From: Hymenobacter negativus
GTDB taxonomy: Bacteria > Bacteroidota > Bacteroidia > Cytophagales > Hymenobacteraceae
Assembly (NCBI RefSeq): GCF_016056375.1
Contig: NZ_JAEDAE010000011.1
Span: 107,317-171,316, forward strand
Direction: 5' to 3'
Length of the DNA stretch: 64,000 nt
Part shown: piece by piece, positions 25,617 through 34,352 of the stretch
Layout of the letters: each line of letters begins with the position of its first letter
Numbering within the stretch: position 1 is the first letter of the stretch
Translations under genes and position numbers: made by a program
Notes under the pieces: generated by a model
What the model saw: the letters and a program-made list of their open reading frames with translations, nothing else
Told to the model about the DNA's origin: nothing
Database searches by the model: none

Positions 25617-27170
25617 CTATTGCGGCTGGCGCTGGTCGAAGAAATCGGCCAGGTGGTACATCTGCTGGTTCAGTTCCTTCATCTTCTCCAGTAGAGGCTG
25701 GTAGGGCTCCAGGTTGTTGTCGACGATGCCTTTGTTGGCGTTGGTGTTCGAGGGCTCGGCTCCGATTAGCGTGGGGTCGTTGTCCTGGTATTTGAACCAG
25801 TGCCAGCCCACGCAATTCTTCGATTCAAGCAGGCCCAGCGTGAAATTCTGGTAGAAAAGGCCGCGGTCGGCCTGCGTTTTCACCACCCAGCCGGCCCCGG
25901 CGGTGTTGGCCAGGCCGGGAGCATCTTCGCCCTTCACGTACCATTCCGTCACAATGAACGGCTTGCCGGCGAAAACTTCCCAGTCGCGCACCCAGGTTTT
26001 CTCGGGCGTCCAGTTGTTGTAGTAGTTGATGCTCACGGCATCGAGGTACTTGCCGGCCACCTTCATCAGCTCCGGGTAGTAGCGCTGCGCGCCGTGGAAG
26101 CGGCAGCCCAGGTACATGTGGTTGGGGTCGTACTTATTCATCGCCTTGGCCACGATGCTGAAGTAGCGGTCGGCCGCGTAGGCCAGGAAATCGGCCCGGT
26201 TCTGGTCGGTGATGGTTTCGAGGGTGATGCTGCGCTCGTCGGCCCACTTTTTAGCGGCTACGTAGCCGGGCTCAGTCACGGGCAGCTTCAGGTAGCCGTC
26301 GAGGTTCTTGCGCAGCAGCGGCATCTCGTTGTCCGAGAAGTAGCCGAACAGGTTCTTGTCTTTCTTGTTCGCCGCCAACTGTTTGGCGTGCTGCTCGGCA
26401 AATTCCTCAAAGCCGGGGTCGAACGCGAAAATCACGTCGTTCGGGTAGCCTTTGTGGCCGGGCTGCACGTAGGTCCCGCCGCGCTTGTCGCCGTACTTGC
26501 TCATGAAATCCAGGTTGATGGTGTAGGCCAGTGGCTGGTCGGCCCTGGCATTCTCCGCCTGTATTTCCCTGGTGGCCGACCACGCGCCCGCACCGTTAAA
26601 GCCATTCGCAAAGAAGAACTTGCGGGTAGCCGCCATCCAGCCGGCGCGGTCGCCGTACTTGGCTTTCAGCGCCTTTTGGGTGCGTTCGGAGCCGCCGGGC
26701 TGCACATCGTTCGGGGCGTTGTGCAGGAAGTAGTAGCCGTCGGGGTCCACGGCCCACCAGCGGCCGTTGATTTTCTCCACGTGGAAGAAGCCGGTGGCTT
26801 TGGTCTTTTTGTCGAGCCGCCCGCCGTATTTGTCCAGCTTCACGGTTGCTGGCTTAAAGCCCTGGAGCGTGGCAATGGTGCGCGTGGGGTAGTTCTTATA
26901 CTCCGAAAAGCTCGCCTTGCCGTCAACGGTGGAATTGTTGATGGTCTTTTTGGCGGCCACGCGCAGGGTGTATTCGGCGCTGTCGCGGGATGGGACGGTT
27001 TGGGCGTGGGCGGCAGACGCTAATCCGATTAACAACTCAGCAGCTAGAAGAGGATTGAAAAGCGAACGATGTAGAGACGCATACTTGCGTCTCGTCGTTG
27101 AACGGTTCGTCTGGTTGACGCAGACGACGAGACGCAAGTATGCGTCTCTACGGGTTACTGACTTTCTCAT
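25617..27170 (-). CDS. Agarase-like glycoside hydrolase (clan GH-A) with a repeat-encoded N-terminus
   Basis: 517 residues. The ATG at 27170 overlaps the GH2 stop codon (ATGA), and I see no ATG nearer the signal peptide. Residues ~7-34 are coded by palindromic repeat copy 3; the hydrophobic segment (LFNPLLAAELLIGLASAAHAQ) follows. The catalytic part begins FHVEKINGRWWAVDPDGYYF, typical of beta-agarase-like enzymes. LFGYFSDNEMP carries the likely acid/base Glu and FIVTEWYVKGED the likely nucleophile Glu. It presumably hydrolyses the PUL glycan backbone. The long repeat-derived N-region may affect export, or a non-ATG start may be used. Confidence 0.85.
   Translation of the reverse strand: MRKSVTRRDAYLRLVVCVNQTNRSTTRRKYASLHRSLFNPLLAAELLIGLASAAHAQTVPSRDSAEYTLRVAAKKTINNSTVDGKASFSEYKNYPTRTIATLQGFKPATVKLDKYGGRLDKKTKATGFFHVEKINGRWWAVDPDGYYFLHNAPNDVQPGGSERTQKALKAKYGDRAGWMAATRKFFFANGFNGAGAWSATREIQAENARADQPLAYTINLDFMSKYGDKRGGTYVQPGHKGYPNDVIFAFDPGFEEFAEQHAKQLAANKKDKNLFGYFSDNEMPLLRKNLDGYLKLPVTEPGYVAAKKWADERSITLETITDQNRADFLAYAADRYFSIVAKAMNKYDPNHMYLGCRFHGAQRYYPELMKVAGKYLDAVSINYYNNWTPEKTWVRDWEVFAGKPFIVTEWYVKGEDAPGLANTAGAGWVVKTQADRGLFYQNFTLGLLESKNCVGWHWFKYQDNDPTLIGAEPSNTNANKGIVDNNLEPYQPLLEKMKELNQQMYHLADFFDQRQPQ
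27071..27151. repeat. Nested palindromic repeat GTAGAGACGC, copy 3 (within a coding region)
   Basis: Arms 27071-27098 and 27124-27151 are perfect 28-nt inverted copies, each arm near-palindromic. The whole element lies between the ATG (27170) and the signal-peptide codons of the agarase-like gene and is read through without a stop. Confidence 0.93.
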
Positions 27171-29038
27171 TTCCCGGTGTCGTACTTAGCCACCTGCTGC
27201 CGGTAGTACTCCTGCAGCACGTAAAACGCCTTCTTCTTCACGCCCGTGCTCGAAATCAGGCCCTTGCGGTTGAAGCCGTTCTGATACACCGGATGCTGGC
27301 GGCGGGTGGCGCGGAAGTCGGCCAGAATCCAGGGCGTCATGCCGCGCAGGCCTTTTATCGTGCTCAGCATTTTGAGCTGGTTTATGTAGAGGGCCTCCTG
27401 GTATTCCTCGCTCCAGCGGGTGTCGGCGTCGCCGTGGTAGCCGGCCAGCGCGTCGCCACCAAACTCGCTAATCATCACCGGCTTGTTGTACTTGATGTCG
27501 AAAGTGTATTTGGTGATTTCGCCGGGCTTGCCGCCCCAGTACCAGCCCGCGTACTCGTTGAAGCTGGTAAGGTCGAGCGACTCGCCCAGCGGGTCGTCCA
27601 CGTGGATGACGTTGTCGGGCGTGCGATGCAATTCCAGCGCGGCGGCAATGAGGCGGGTGTCATCCAGGGCGCGGGCCTTTTTCACGAGGTTGGTCATGAA
27701 GGTGAGGCGCGGGTCGCCGAGGGGCGTTTCGTTGCCGACGGACCACACCACGATGCTGGCCCGGTTTTTCCCCATCGAAATCAGGTCGGAGAGTTGGGTT
27801 TCGGCGTTCTGATAAGTAGCAGGGTTTTGCCAGGCAATGGTCCAGTACACGGGCACTTCGGACCACACCAGCAGGCCCATTTCGTCGGCTAGCTTCAGCA
27901 TGGTTTCGTTGTGCGGGTAGTGGGCCAGGCGCACGTAGTTGCAGCCCAGTTCCTTGGCCCAGGTAAGCAGCATGCGCAGGTCGCCCTCGCCGCGCGCCCG
28001 GCCGGGGATGAGCGGGTTCTCGTCGTGAATGGAAATGCCGCGAAGAAACGTGGATTTACCGTTCAGCAGAATGTCCTGCCCGCGGGTCTGAATAGTGCGG
28101 AAGCCAATTTTATCCTGCACCGTTTCGCTGCCGCTGCTCAGCGCCACTACATACAGCTTAGGGTTCTGCGGCGACCACAGCTTCAGTTTTTTAGCGGGCA
28201 GGCTGAACGTGGCGCGGCCGTCGCCGTCGGTTTTCAGCGTTTGTTTGATGCCGGCTTCGGTAATATTCAGCGTCACCGACTGGCCACTTTTGCCCGCGCC
28301 ATCGAGCTGCACGTATCCGGTCAGCTGGCTCATGTTATCCTTGGCTAGCTGCACTTTGTAGTCGACGATGAACGTCTCGGGCGCTTCGGCAATAAACACG
28401 TCGCGGGTGATGCCGCCGTAGTTCCACCAGTCGGTATTGATGGTGGGCACGGCGTCGAGGTGGCGGGTGTTGTCGGCCTTCACCACCACGAAGTTGTCGC
28501 CGCTGGGATTCAGCTTGCCGGTCACCTCGTACTGAATGGGCGTGAAACCGCCCTGATGCATGCCCAGCTTCTTGCCGTTCAGGTAAATGTGCGCTTCGTA
28601 GTTAATCGCCCCGAAGTAGAGGAAGTAGCGTTTGCCGGCCGTGGGCGTAATCCTGAAGCTCTTTTTGAGCCAGATGGTGCCTTCGTAGTACAGCAGCTTG
28701 GGGTCCTGCGAGTTCCAGTCGCCGGGGACTTGCAGGGCGGCCGAGTGGTCGAAGTCATACTCAATCAGCTCGGGCTCCTGGGCGGTGCTGGGCTTCTGGT
28801 TGTCGTAGTAGCCGCCTTTGCCGCTGGCCGACTTGTCAAAAGCCTCGCGGCGGTAGTCATAAAAGCCGTTTTCGTAGGGGTCGATGATGTAGTTCCAGCT
28901 GCCGTTGAGGCTGAGCACGCGGCGGGCCGGTGCATTCTGAATCAGGCTGGTTTGGGCCAGCGCCGACGAGCCAGCGAAGAGGCCGGCCACGCCCAGCACA
29001 AGGGCCAGCAGCAGCTTCAGCGGGGTGGGTGGGGTCAT
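27167..29038 (-). CDS. GH2 family beta-galactosidase/beta-glucuronidase
   Basis: 623 residues from the ATG at 29038 (MTPPTPLKLLLALVLGVAGL), a signal peptide; an upstream extension to 29158 is rejected. GH2 sugar-binding domain (LSLNGSWNYIIDPYENG, VPGDWNSQDPKLLYYEGTIW), immunoglobulin-like domain, then TIM barrel: FLRGISIHDENP, NYVRLAHYPHNE, acid/base Glu in VVWSVGNETP and nucleophile Glu in VMISEFGGDA. It removes terminal beta-galactose or beta-glucuronate; the uxuA/SDR pair favours glucuronate, but this is inference. Its stop overlaps the next start, so the two are translationally coupled. Confidence 0.93.
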   Translation of the reverse strand: MTPPTPLKLLLALVLGVAGLFAGSSALAQTSLIQNAPARRVLSLNGSWNYIIDPYENGFYDYRREAFDKSASGKGGYYDNQKPSTAQEPELIEYDFDHSAALQVPGDWNSQDPKLLYYEGTIWLKKSFRITPTAGKRYFLYFGAINYEAHIYLNGKKLGMHQGGFTPIQYEVTGKLNPSGDNFVVVKADNTRHLDAVPTINTDWWNYGGITRDVFIAEAPETFIVDYKVQLAKDNMSQLTGYVQLDGAGKSGQSVTLNITEAGIKQTLKTDGDGRATFSLPAKKLKLWSPQNPKLYVVALSSGSETVQDKIGFRTIQTRGQDILLNGKSTFLRGISIHDENPLIPGRARGEGDLRMLLTWAKELGCNYVRLAHYPHNETMLKLADEMGLLVWSEVPVYWTIAWQNPATYQNAETQLSDLISMGKNRASIVVWSVGNETPLGDPRLTFMTNLVKKARALDDTRLIAAALELHRTPDNVIHVDDPLGESLDLTSFNEYAGWYWGGKPGEITKYTFDIKYNKPVMISEFGGDALAGYHGDADTRWSEEYQEALYINQLKMLSTIKGLRGMTPWILADFRATRRQHPVYQNGFNRKGLISSTGVKKKAFYVLQEYYRQQVAKYDTGK

Positions 29039-29173
29039 AGCAAAGGGGAGGAGGGAAGGAAAAGGCAACCGGGCGAAAGCGGAGGGGCGAAGGCTTGCGC
29101 GGCACCAGCCATTGCAGTGGCTTTGGGGCGCTGTGCCCGCCTTCATCTCCTCACGCACTCACCAGATTGCGGG

Positions 29174-30697
29174 TTACAGCGCCGACGGATACCCGTCGTT
29201 CTGCGTCAGCACGGGGTTGGTCTGGCGCTCCTGCTGCGGAATGGGCCACACCAGGTTGTGGCTGTCGATGCGGCTGACGGAGCCGGTGCGCGTGAAGAAG
29301 GCATTCATCACGGGGATGGCCTGGTCGGTGCGCACGAGGTCGAACCAGCGGTGGCCTTCGAAGTTTAGCTCCAGGCGGCGCTCCAGGGCCAGGCGGGCGC
29401 GCAGGTCGGCCTGGCTGATGGTGGCCGGCAGGTCGACGGTGGCGTTGGGCGTGGCCACGGGCAGGTTGCGCGAGCGGCGAATCACGCGGTTCACGGCGTC
29501 GAGGGCGGCGGAGGTGATGGTGCCGCCCGTCTCGTTCACGGCTTCGGCATACATGAGCAGCACGTCGGCGTAGCGCAGGATAATCCAGTCGTTTTCGGCA
29601 TCGGTCGAACTGGTGGGCAGGTCGATGTACTTCTTGGTGTAGTAGAGCGTGGTGGTGCCGCTCACGTAGGTGCCAAACGAAGCGGCGGCGCGCACGTCGG
29701 TAGCGCCGCTGGCCGTGAAGGCGGCCACCAAATCCGGGTCCACGGAGTTGAACTGCTGGCCGGTGCCGATGTTGCCGTTGATGGTGGTGGCCACCGCTGC
29801 CGGCAGCACGGGCATAAACCAGGTGTTGAACGCGCTGCCGATGCCCAGGCCGCCCTTGGTGTAGCGGGCCGCGGCCAGAATCTCGGTGTTCATCTCGTTG
29901 CTCGTCAGGAAGATGTTGGCGTAGGTGGCCTGCAGCGCGTAGTTGTTGGCGTCAATCACCTTTTTGAGCTCGAGGGCGGCGGCGGCGTACTTCTTTTCGG
30001 TTAGCAGCACCTTGCCCAGCAGGCCCTGCGCGGCGCCTTTGGTGGCGCGGCCCAGGTTGGCCCCGGCCTGGGCGGTGGGCAGGTTGTTTTCAGCAAACGT
30101 GAGGTCTTCCTCAATGAGCGCATACACATTCTCCTTCTTCTCCCGGCCAAACTTGTAGGCGTCGGCGATGGAAGCAATTTCGTCTTTCACCAGCGGAATA
30201 TCGCCCCAGATTTGCACGGCGTTGAAGTAGGCCAGCGCCCGAATGAAGCGCACCTCGCCAAAGAAGCGGTTGCGGGTGGCATCGGTGAGCTTCACGCCGC
30301 CGGCCCGGCTCAGGATGATGTTGCAGCGGGCAATGGCGCGGTACGTCACCTGCCACTGGCTTTGCAGGCGCGGGTTGATGGTGGAGATGGAAAAGTCGTT
30401 GAACTCGTTCAGCAGCTCGCCCGAAGTCAGCGCAAAGCTGTTATCAGAAGGAATTTCGGTGAACACGAACATGCCCCGGTTGTTGCCCGGCGCGCTGCCG
30501 TAGATGTCTTGCAAAGAGGCGTAGGCAGCCGTCACGCCGGTCACGATGCTCAGCGAGTCGGTGTAGCCCAGGGTGGTGGGCAGGCGCGTGGGGTCGTTGA
30601 GGTCGATGAAGTCCTTGCTGCACGAAGTGGTGCCCAGCGTGGCCAGGCCCAGCAACGTGGCCACGGCCGCTCCCGAGAAAAATTGATTGAAAGTCAT
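29174..30697 (-). CDS. SusD/RagB-family outer-membrane glycan-binding lipoprotein
   Basis: 507 residues. The lipobox is at TLGTTSCSKDFID. The SusD pattern follows: LNDPTRLPTT, a TPR-like helical part with QWQVTYRAIARCNIILSRAG, RFFGEVRFIRALAYFNAVQI WGDIPLV, and the ending LALERRLELNFEGHRWFDLV RT. It forms the lid over the SusC channel and captures oligosaccharides at the surface. It is immediately downstream of SusC, 123 bp away. No unusual features. Confidence 0.97.
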   Translation of the reverse strand: MTFNQFFSGAAVATLLGLATLGTTSCSKDFIDLNDPTRLPTTLGYTDSLSIVTGVTAAYASLQDIYGSAPGNNRGMFVFTEIPSDNSFALTSGELLNEFNDFSISTINPRLQSQWQVTYRAIARCNIILSRAGGVKLTDATRNRFFGEVRFIRALAYFNAVQIWGDIPLVKDEIASIADAYKFGREKKENVYALIEEDLTFAENNLPTAQAGANLGRATKGAAQGLLGKVLLTEKKYAAAALELKKVIDANNYALQATYANIFLTSNEMNTEILAAARYTKGGLGIGSAFNTWFMPVLPAAVATTINGNIGTGQQFNSVDPDLVAAFTASGATDVRAAASFGTYVSGTTTLYYTKKYIDLPTSSTDAENDWIILRYADVLLMYAEAVNETGGTITSAALDAVNRVIRRSRNLPVATPNATVDLPATISQADLRARLALERRLELNFEGHRWFDLVRTDQAIPVMNAFFTRTGSVSRIDSHNLVWPIPQQERQTNPVLTQNDGYPSAL

Positions 30698-30820
30698 GGT
30701 GGGAATTAGATTAACGGTTGGTGGTTAGCGGTCAGTGAATAGGGAAACGGGTGGTTGCAGGTGCGGCCTTCGCCCGGCACTTGGCATCAACCATTGAGCA
30801 CTACTCATCAATCACTGCCT

Positions 30821-33800
30821 TTAGAAGCCCAGCTGCACGCCCAGCGTGATGGTGCGGGCCATGGGGTAGGCGCCCTGGTCCACGCCGTAGGTGGGGGTGG
30901 TGGAGTTGCCGTAGTTGTTGGCCTCCGGGTTGTAGCCGAAATACTTCGTGAACGTGTACAGGTTCTGGATGCTGGTGTAGATGCCCAGGCTTTGCAGCTT
31001 GGCTTTCTGCACCAGGGCGGTGGGCACATTGTAGCGCAGCGTCACGTTGCGGATGCGCAGAAACGAGGCATCGTGCACGTAGTAGGAGTTGAACACCGAT
31101 TTCAGCGAGCCCGTGGTGGCGGCGGTGGCCAGGGGCGTCATGCCGTCGCCGGGGTTGTCGGGCGAGCGCCAGCGGTTCAGCAGGTTCACGCGGCCGTTGG
31201 TGCCGCCCTGGCCGTTCACCACGTAGCGGTCGCCGCCGTACAGAATGTCGTTGCCCTGCGAGCCTTGCAGCGTCACGGCCAGCGAGAAGGCCCGGTAGCC
31301 GAAGGTGTTTTGCAGGCCGTAGGTGAAGTTCGGGAAGGGGTTGCCAATCACGCCGATGTCGGCCGTGTTGATGAAGCCGTCGCCGTTCACGTCCTTAAAC
31401 TTGAAGTCGCCGGGCACAATTTTCTGGGTGCTGGCATTCCATTTCGGGCTGCTGTCGATGTCGGCCTGGTTGCGGTAGATGCCTTCCTGTTGGTAGCCGT
31501 AGAACACGCCCAGCGGCTGGCCCGGCACCACCCGGATGGAGCTGGCGTAGCCAAACACGGCATCAAACGTGAGCTGCTCGTTGGCGCCGGCGAGGGCAAT
31601 CACCTGGTTGCGGTTGATGGACAGGTTGGCCGAGGTGCCCCAGGTGAAGCCCGTGCCCTGGATGTTGGCTGTGTTCAGTTGGAATTCGAGGCCGCGGTTG
31701 CGCACCTCGCCCACGTTGGCCAGCGTGCGCGACGAGAAGCCCAGGATGGACGGAATGTTGCGGTTCAGCAGCAGGTCGGTGGTGTTGCGCTGGTAGGCGG
31801 CCACTGTCAGGTAGATGCGGTCGCGGAACAGGCCCAGGTCGAAGCCGGCATCGTACTGCGTGTTGGTTTCCCAGCCCAGGTTGCGGATGGCCACGCCGTT
31901 GGGCGAGAAGCCATACACGCGCCCCCCGTTGCCGGTGCCAAACACGTAGTTGGCGGCCTGCTGGTAGCTCTGGTAGTTGTAGTCGCCGATGTTGTTGTTG
32001 CCCGTCACGCCGTAGCTGGCGCGCAGCTTCAGCTCGCTGATGGCCGAAAACTGCTTGATAAAAGGCTCTTCGGCCGCCCGCCAGGCCAGCGCCACCGAGG
32101 GGAACGTGGCGTAGCGGTTGTCGGGACCGAAGCGCGAGGAGCCGTCCGTGCGCAGTGCGGCGGTCAGAATGTAGCGCTCCTTAAAGGCGTAGTCCAGCCG
32201 GCCAAATACCGACGTCAGCGCGCTCGACGGGTTCGACAAAGCACTGCCGAATACCTGGCCGGCGGCCGTGGGGTATTCAATGTTGGTGTTGGTGTAGGTA
32301 CCGCTCTGGCCCAGCACCGTGCTGCCTTCTGAGGTGTTGTACTGAGCGGCGTAGCCGGCCAGCAGGGTCAGGTTGTGGTTGGTGGCGAAGGTGTGGTTGT
32401 AGGTGGCCGTGTTTTCCCACACCCAGTTCAGGTTGGTACTATTGAGGCGGCGGGCGTCCACGTTGTTCAGCACGGGCGTGGAGAGGTTAGCGCCCTGGTT
32501 GCTGGCGGTGCCCAGTGTGGCCGGCACGTAGATGCCCCGGCGCGAATCAATCAGCTCGCCCCCGAAGTTGGTGCGCAGGTGCAGGCCGGTGATTGGCTCA
32601 AAATCGAGGAAGGTGGAGCCCAGGGCGCGCACGGCGTTGGTGCGGTCCTGGTACAGGTCCAGCGGGGCCACCGGACTCAGCAGGTCGCCGGGGTTGGTGA
32701 TGGCCTGGTTGGTGCCGGTTTTGATGTTGGCGTAGTCGCCATTGGGCAGGAACACGGGCACCACAGGCGGCATGATGAGGGCAGCCGTCACGCCACCGGT
32801 TTCGCCGCTCGGGCCGCCGCCCGTGATGTTGCCGCCGTTGTAGCTGCCCGAGGTGGGCACCACGTCGGTGCGGCTGAAGTTGGGGGCCAGGCTCAGGCCC
32901 AGCTTCAGCTTCTTGCTCAGCTGGGCATCGTAGTTGGCGCGCAGCGAGAACCGCTCGAAGCCCGAGCCTTTCACGATGCCGGTTTGTTTGAAATAGCCGC
33001 CCGAGATGTAGAAGCGCGAGTTTTCGTTGCCGCCGCTAGCCGACAGTTGGTACTGCTGCTGCACGCCGGTCTGGAAAATTTCCTTCTGCCAGTCGGTATC
33101 CGGCAGGGTGTTGGGGTCGGCATTCAGCAGGGCCGTCTGGGCGGCGTTCAGGGCGCGGCCGGCGTTGGTGTACGACTCCTTGAAATACTCCAGAAACTGG
33201 TCGCGGTTGAGCAGCTCCACGCGTTTAGCCACCTGTTGAATGCCGGTGTTGGCCGTGAAGTTGAAGCGGGTTTTGCCGTCGGTCGCGCCGCGTTTGGTGG
33301 TCACAATCACGATGCCGTTGCCGCCGCGCGAGCCGTAGATGGCGCAGGCCGCCGCGTCCTTCAGAATCTGAATGCTCTGAATGTCAGAGGGCGGAATCTG
33401 ATAGTAGTTGTCGGGGTTGTTGAGCGGGTAGCCGTCCACCACGTACAGCGGGTTGTTGCCGGCCGAAATCGAGCCCAGCCCGCGAATGCGAATCACCGCG
33501 CCCGCGCCCGGCTCGCCCGAGGGTTCCGTAATCTGCGCGCCGGCCACCAGGCCCACCAGCGCCTCGGAGGGCGAGGCCACTGGCAGCAGCTCCACCTGCT
33601 TGGCCGAGATGGTGGAGATGGACGTGGCCAGCATTTTCTTCTCCTGCACGCCGTAGCCTACCACCACCACCTCGTCGAGGCTCTTGGCGTCGGGGGCGAG
33701 CGCCGCGTTGATAGCCGTGCGGCCGTTTACAGCTTCTTCCTTAGGCAGGTAGCCCACGAAGGTGAAAATCAGGGTGGCATCATCAGCGGCCTTGATGCTG

Positions 33801-34048
33801 TATTTGCCGTCGGCATCGGTCTGGGTGCCGTTGCTGGTGCCCTTCACGATGACATTGACGCCGGGCAGGCCCGCGCCTTTTTCATCCACCACGCGGCCCG
33901 TAATCGTGATGTCGGCCCGCACAGCGCGGGCGGCGGGGGCAAGGTCGGCAGCCGAGGCCAAGTGCAGGCCGAGGCCCAGGCTCAGGGCTGGGAGCAGCAC
34001 CAGGGGCCGCAGGCAGCGCCGAAAATCAAGTCGTAGAATGACCGTCAT
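30821..34048 (-). CDS. SusC/RagA-family TonB-linked outer-membrane protein
   Basis: 1075 residues from the ATG at 34048 (MTVILRLDFRRCLRPLVLLP), a signal peptide start; the frame could begin at 34117. Order: carboxypeptidase-like domain (ITGRVVDEKGAGLPGVNVIV, TDADGKYSIKA), the SusC-specific motif SLDEVVVVGYGVQEKK, plug domain (IRIRGLGSISAGNNPLYVVD GYP, IYGSRGGNGIVIVTTK), then a long barrel ending in RTITLGVQLGF. It imports oligosaccharides with the adjacent SusD. It is the first gene of the PUL and is preceded by a LacI-type dyad at 34229-34242. Confidence 0.97.
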   Translation of the reverse strand: MTVILRLDFRRCLRPLVLLPALSLGLGLHLASAADLAPAARAVRADITITGRVVDEKGAGLPGVNVIVKGTSNGTQTDADGKYSIKAADDATLIFTFVGYLPKEEAVNGRTAINAALAPDAKSLDEVVVVGYGVQEKKMLATSISTISAKQVELLPVASPSEALVGLVAGAQITEPSGEPGAGAVIRIRGLGSISAGNNPLYVVDGYPLNNPDNYYQIPPSDIQSIQILKDAAACAIYGSRGGNGIVIVTTKRGATDGKTRFNFTANTGIQQVAKRVELLNRDQFLEYFKESYTNAGRALNAAQTALLNADPNTLPDTDWQKEIFQTGVQQQYQLSASGGNENSRFYISGGYFKQTGIVKGSGFERFSLRANYDAQLSKKLKLGLSLAPNFSRTDVVPTSGSYNGGNITGGGPSGETGGVTAALIMPPVVPVFLPNGDYANIKTGTNQAITNPGDLLSPVAPLDLYQDRTNAVRALGSTFLDFEPITGLHLRTNFGGELIDSRRGIYVPATLGTASNQGANLSTPVLNNVDARRLNSTNLNWVWENTATYNHTFATNHNLTLLAGYAAQYNTSEGSTVLGQSGTYTNTNIEYPTAAGQVFGSALSNPSSALTSVFGRLDYAFKERYILTAALRTDGSSRFGPDNRYATFPSVALAWRAAEEPFIKQFSAISELKLRASYGVTGNNNIGDYNYQSYQQAANYVFGTGNGGRVYGFSPNGVAIRNLGWETNTQYDAGFDLGLFRDRIYLTVAAYQRNTTDLLLNRNIPSILGFSSRTLANVGEVRNRGLEFQLNTANIQGTGFTWGTSANLSINRNQVIALAGANEQLTFDAVFGYASSIRVVPGQPLGVFYGYQQEGIYRNQADIDSSPKWNASTQKIVPGDFKFKDVNGDGFINTADIGVIGNPFPNFTYGLQNTFGYRAFSLAVTLQGSQGNDILYGGDRYVVNGQGGTNGRVNLLNRWRSPDNPGDGMTPLATAATTGSLKSVFNSYYVHDASFLRIRNVTLRYNVPTALVQKAKLQSLGIYTSIQNLYTFTKYFGYNPEANNYGNSTTPTYGVDQGAYPMARTITLGVQLGF

Positions 34049-34052
34049 ATGG

Positions 34053-34067
34053 GGGTGGGAGTTTGGT
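34053..34067 (-). promoter_or_regulatory. Leader block shared by SusC and the giant T9SS gene
   Basis: ACCAAACTCCCACCC on the - strand, 4 nt before the SusC ATG. The identical 15 nt occurs at 40899-40913 before the other PUL gene on this strand. SusD has a shorter CCCACC in the same position. Confidence 0.6.
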
Positions 34068-34220
34068 GACAAGGAGAGACGAAGCCGGCCGGCGCACCGC
34101 ACAAGGGGCGTACTCATCGGGGGCTGATGCAGGCCCGGAGCTCGATAGCGGAGCTTAAAAAAGGGGCTTTGCTCTGCGAATTACCGGATTGTAATCTGCT
34201 ATCTAATGCAATGGCAGGCC

Positions 34221-34242
34221 TTTATTTACGTAAACGTTTGCA
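34221..34242. promoter_or_regulatory. LacI-family operator A (between SusC and lacI-type gene)
   Basis: CGTAAACGTTTGCA (34229-34242) is a LacI/CRE-like dyad centred on AAACGTTT. The 21 bp from 34221 match site B (41171-41191) at 19 positions. It lies in the divergent space between SusC and the LacI-type gene, 111 bp before the latter. The remaining sequence between 34068 and 34352 shows no gene. Confidence 0.7.
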
Positions 34243-34352
34243 GCAAATCGGGCCATTTTGGGCGGTTAGCGGCCGGGCTTTGTAACTTGCCAGACATTCA
34301 TCAGCCCCCAAAAAGGCTGTTTCACCTTTTTTCTGTCCGAAAGTTGTCCGTC

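Noticed and set aside
30755..34036. Long + strand frames (525 and 553 residues) opposite the SusC gene
   Set aside because: They are antisense to a clear SusC protein; their Val/Gly/His/Gln-rich translation is the usual shadow of high-GC coding DNA.
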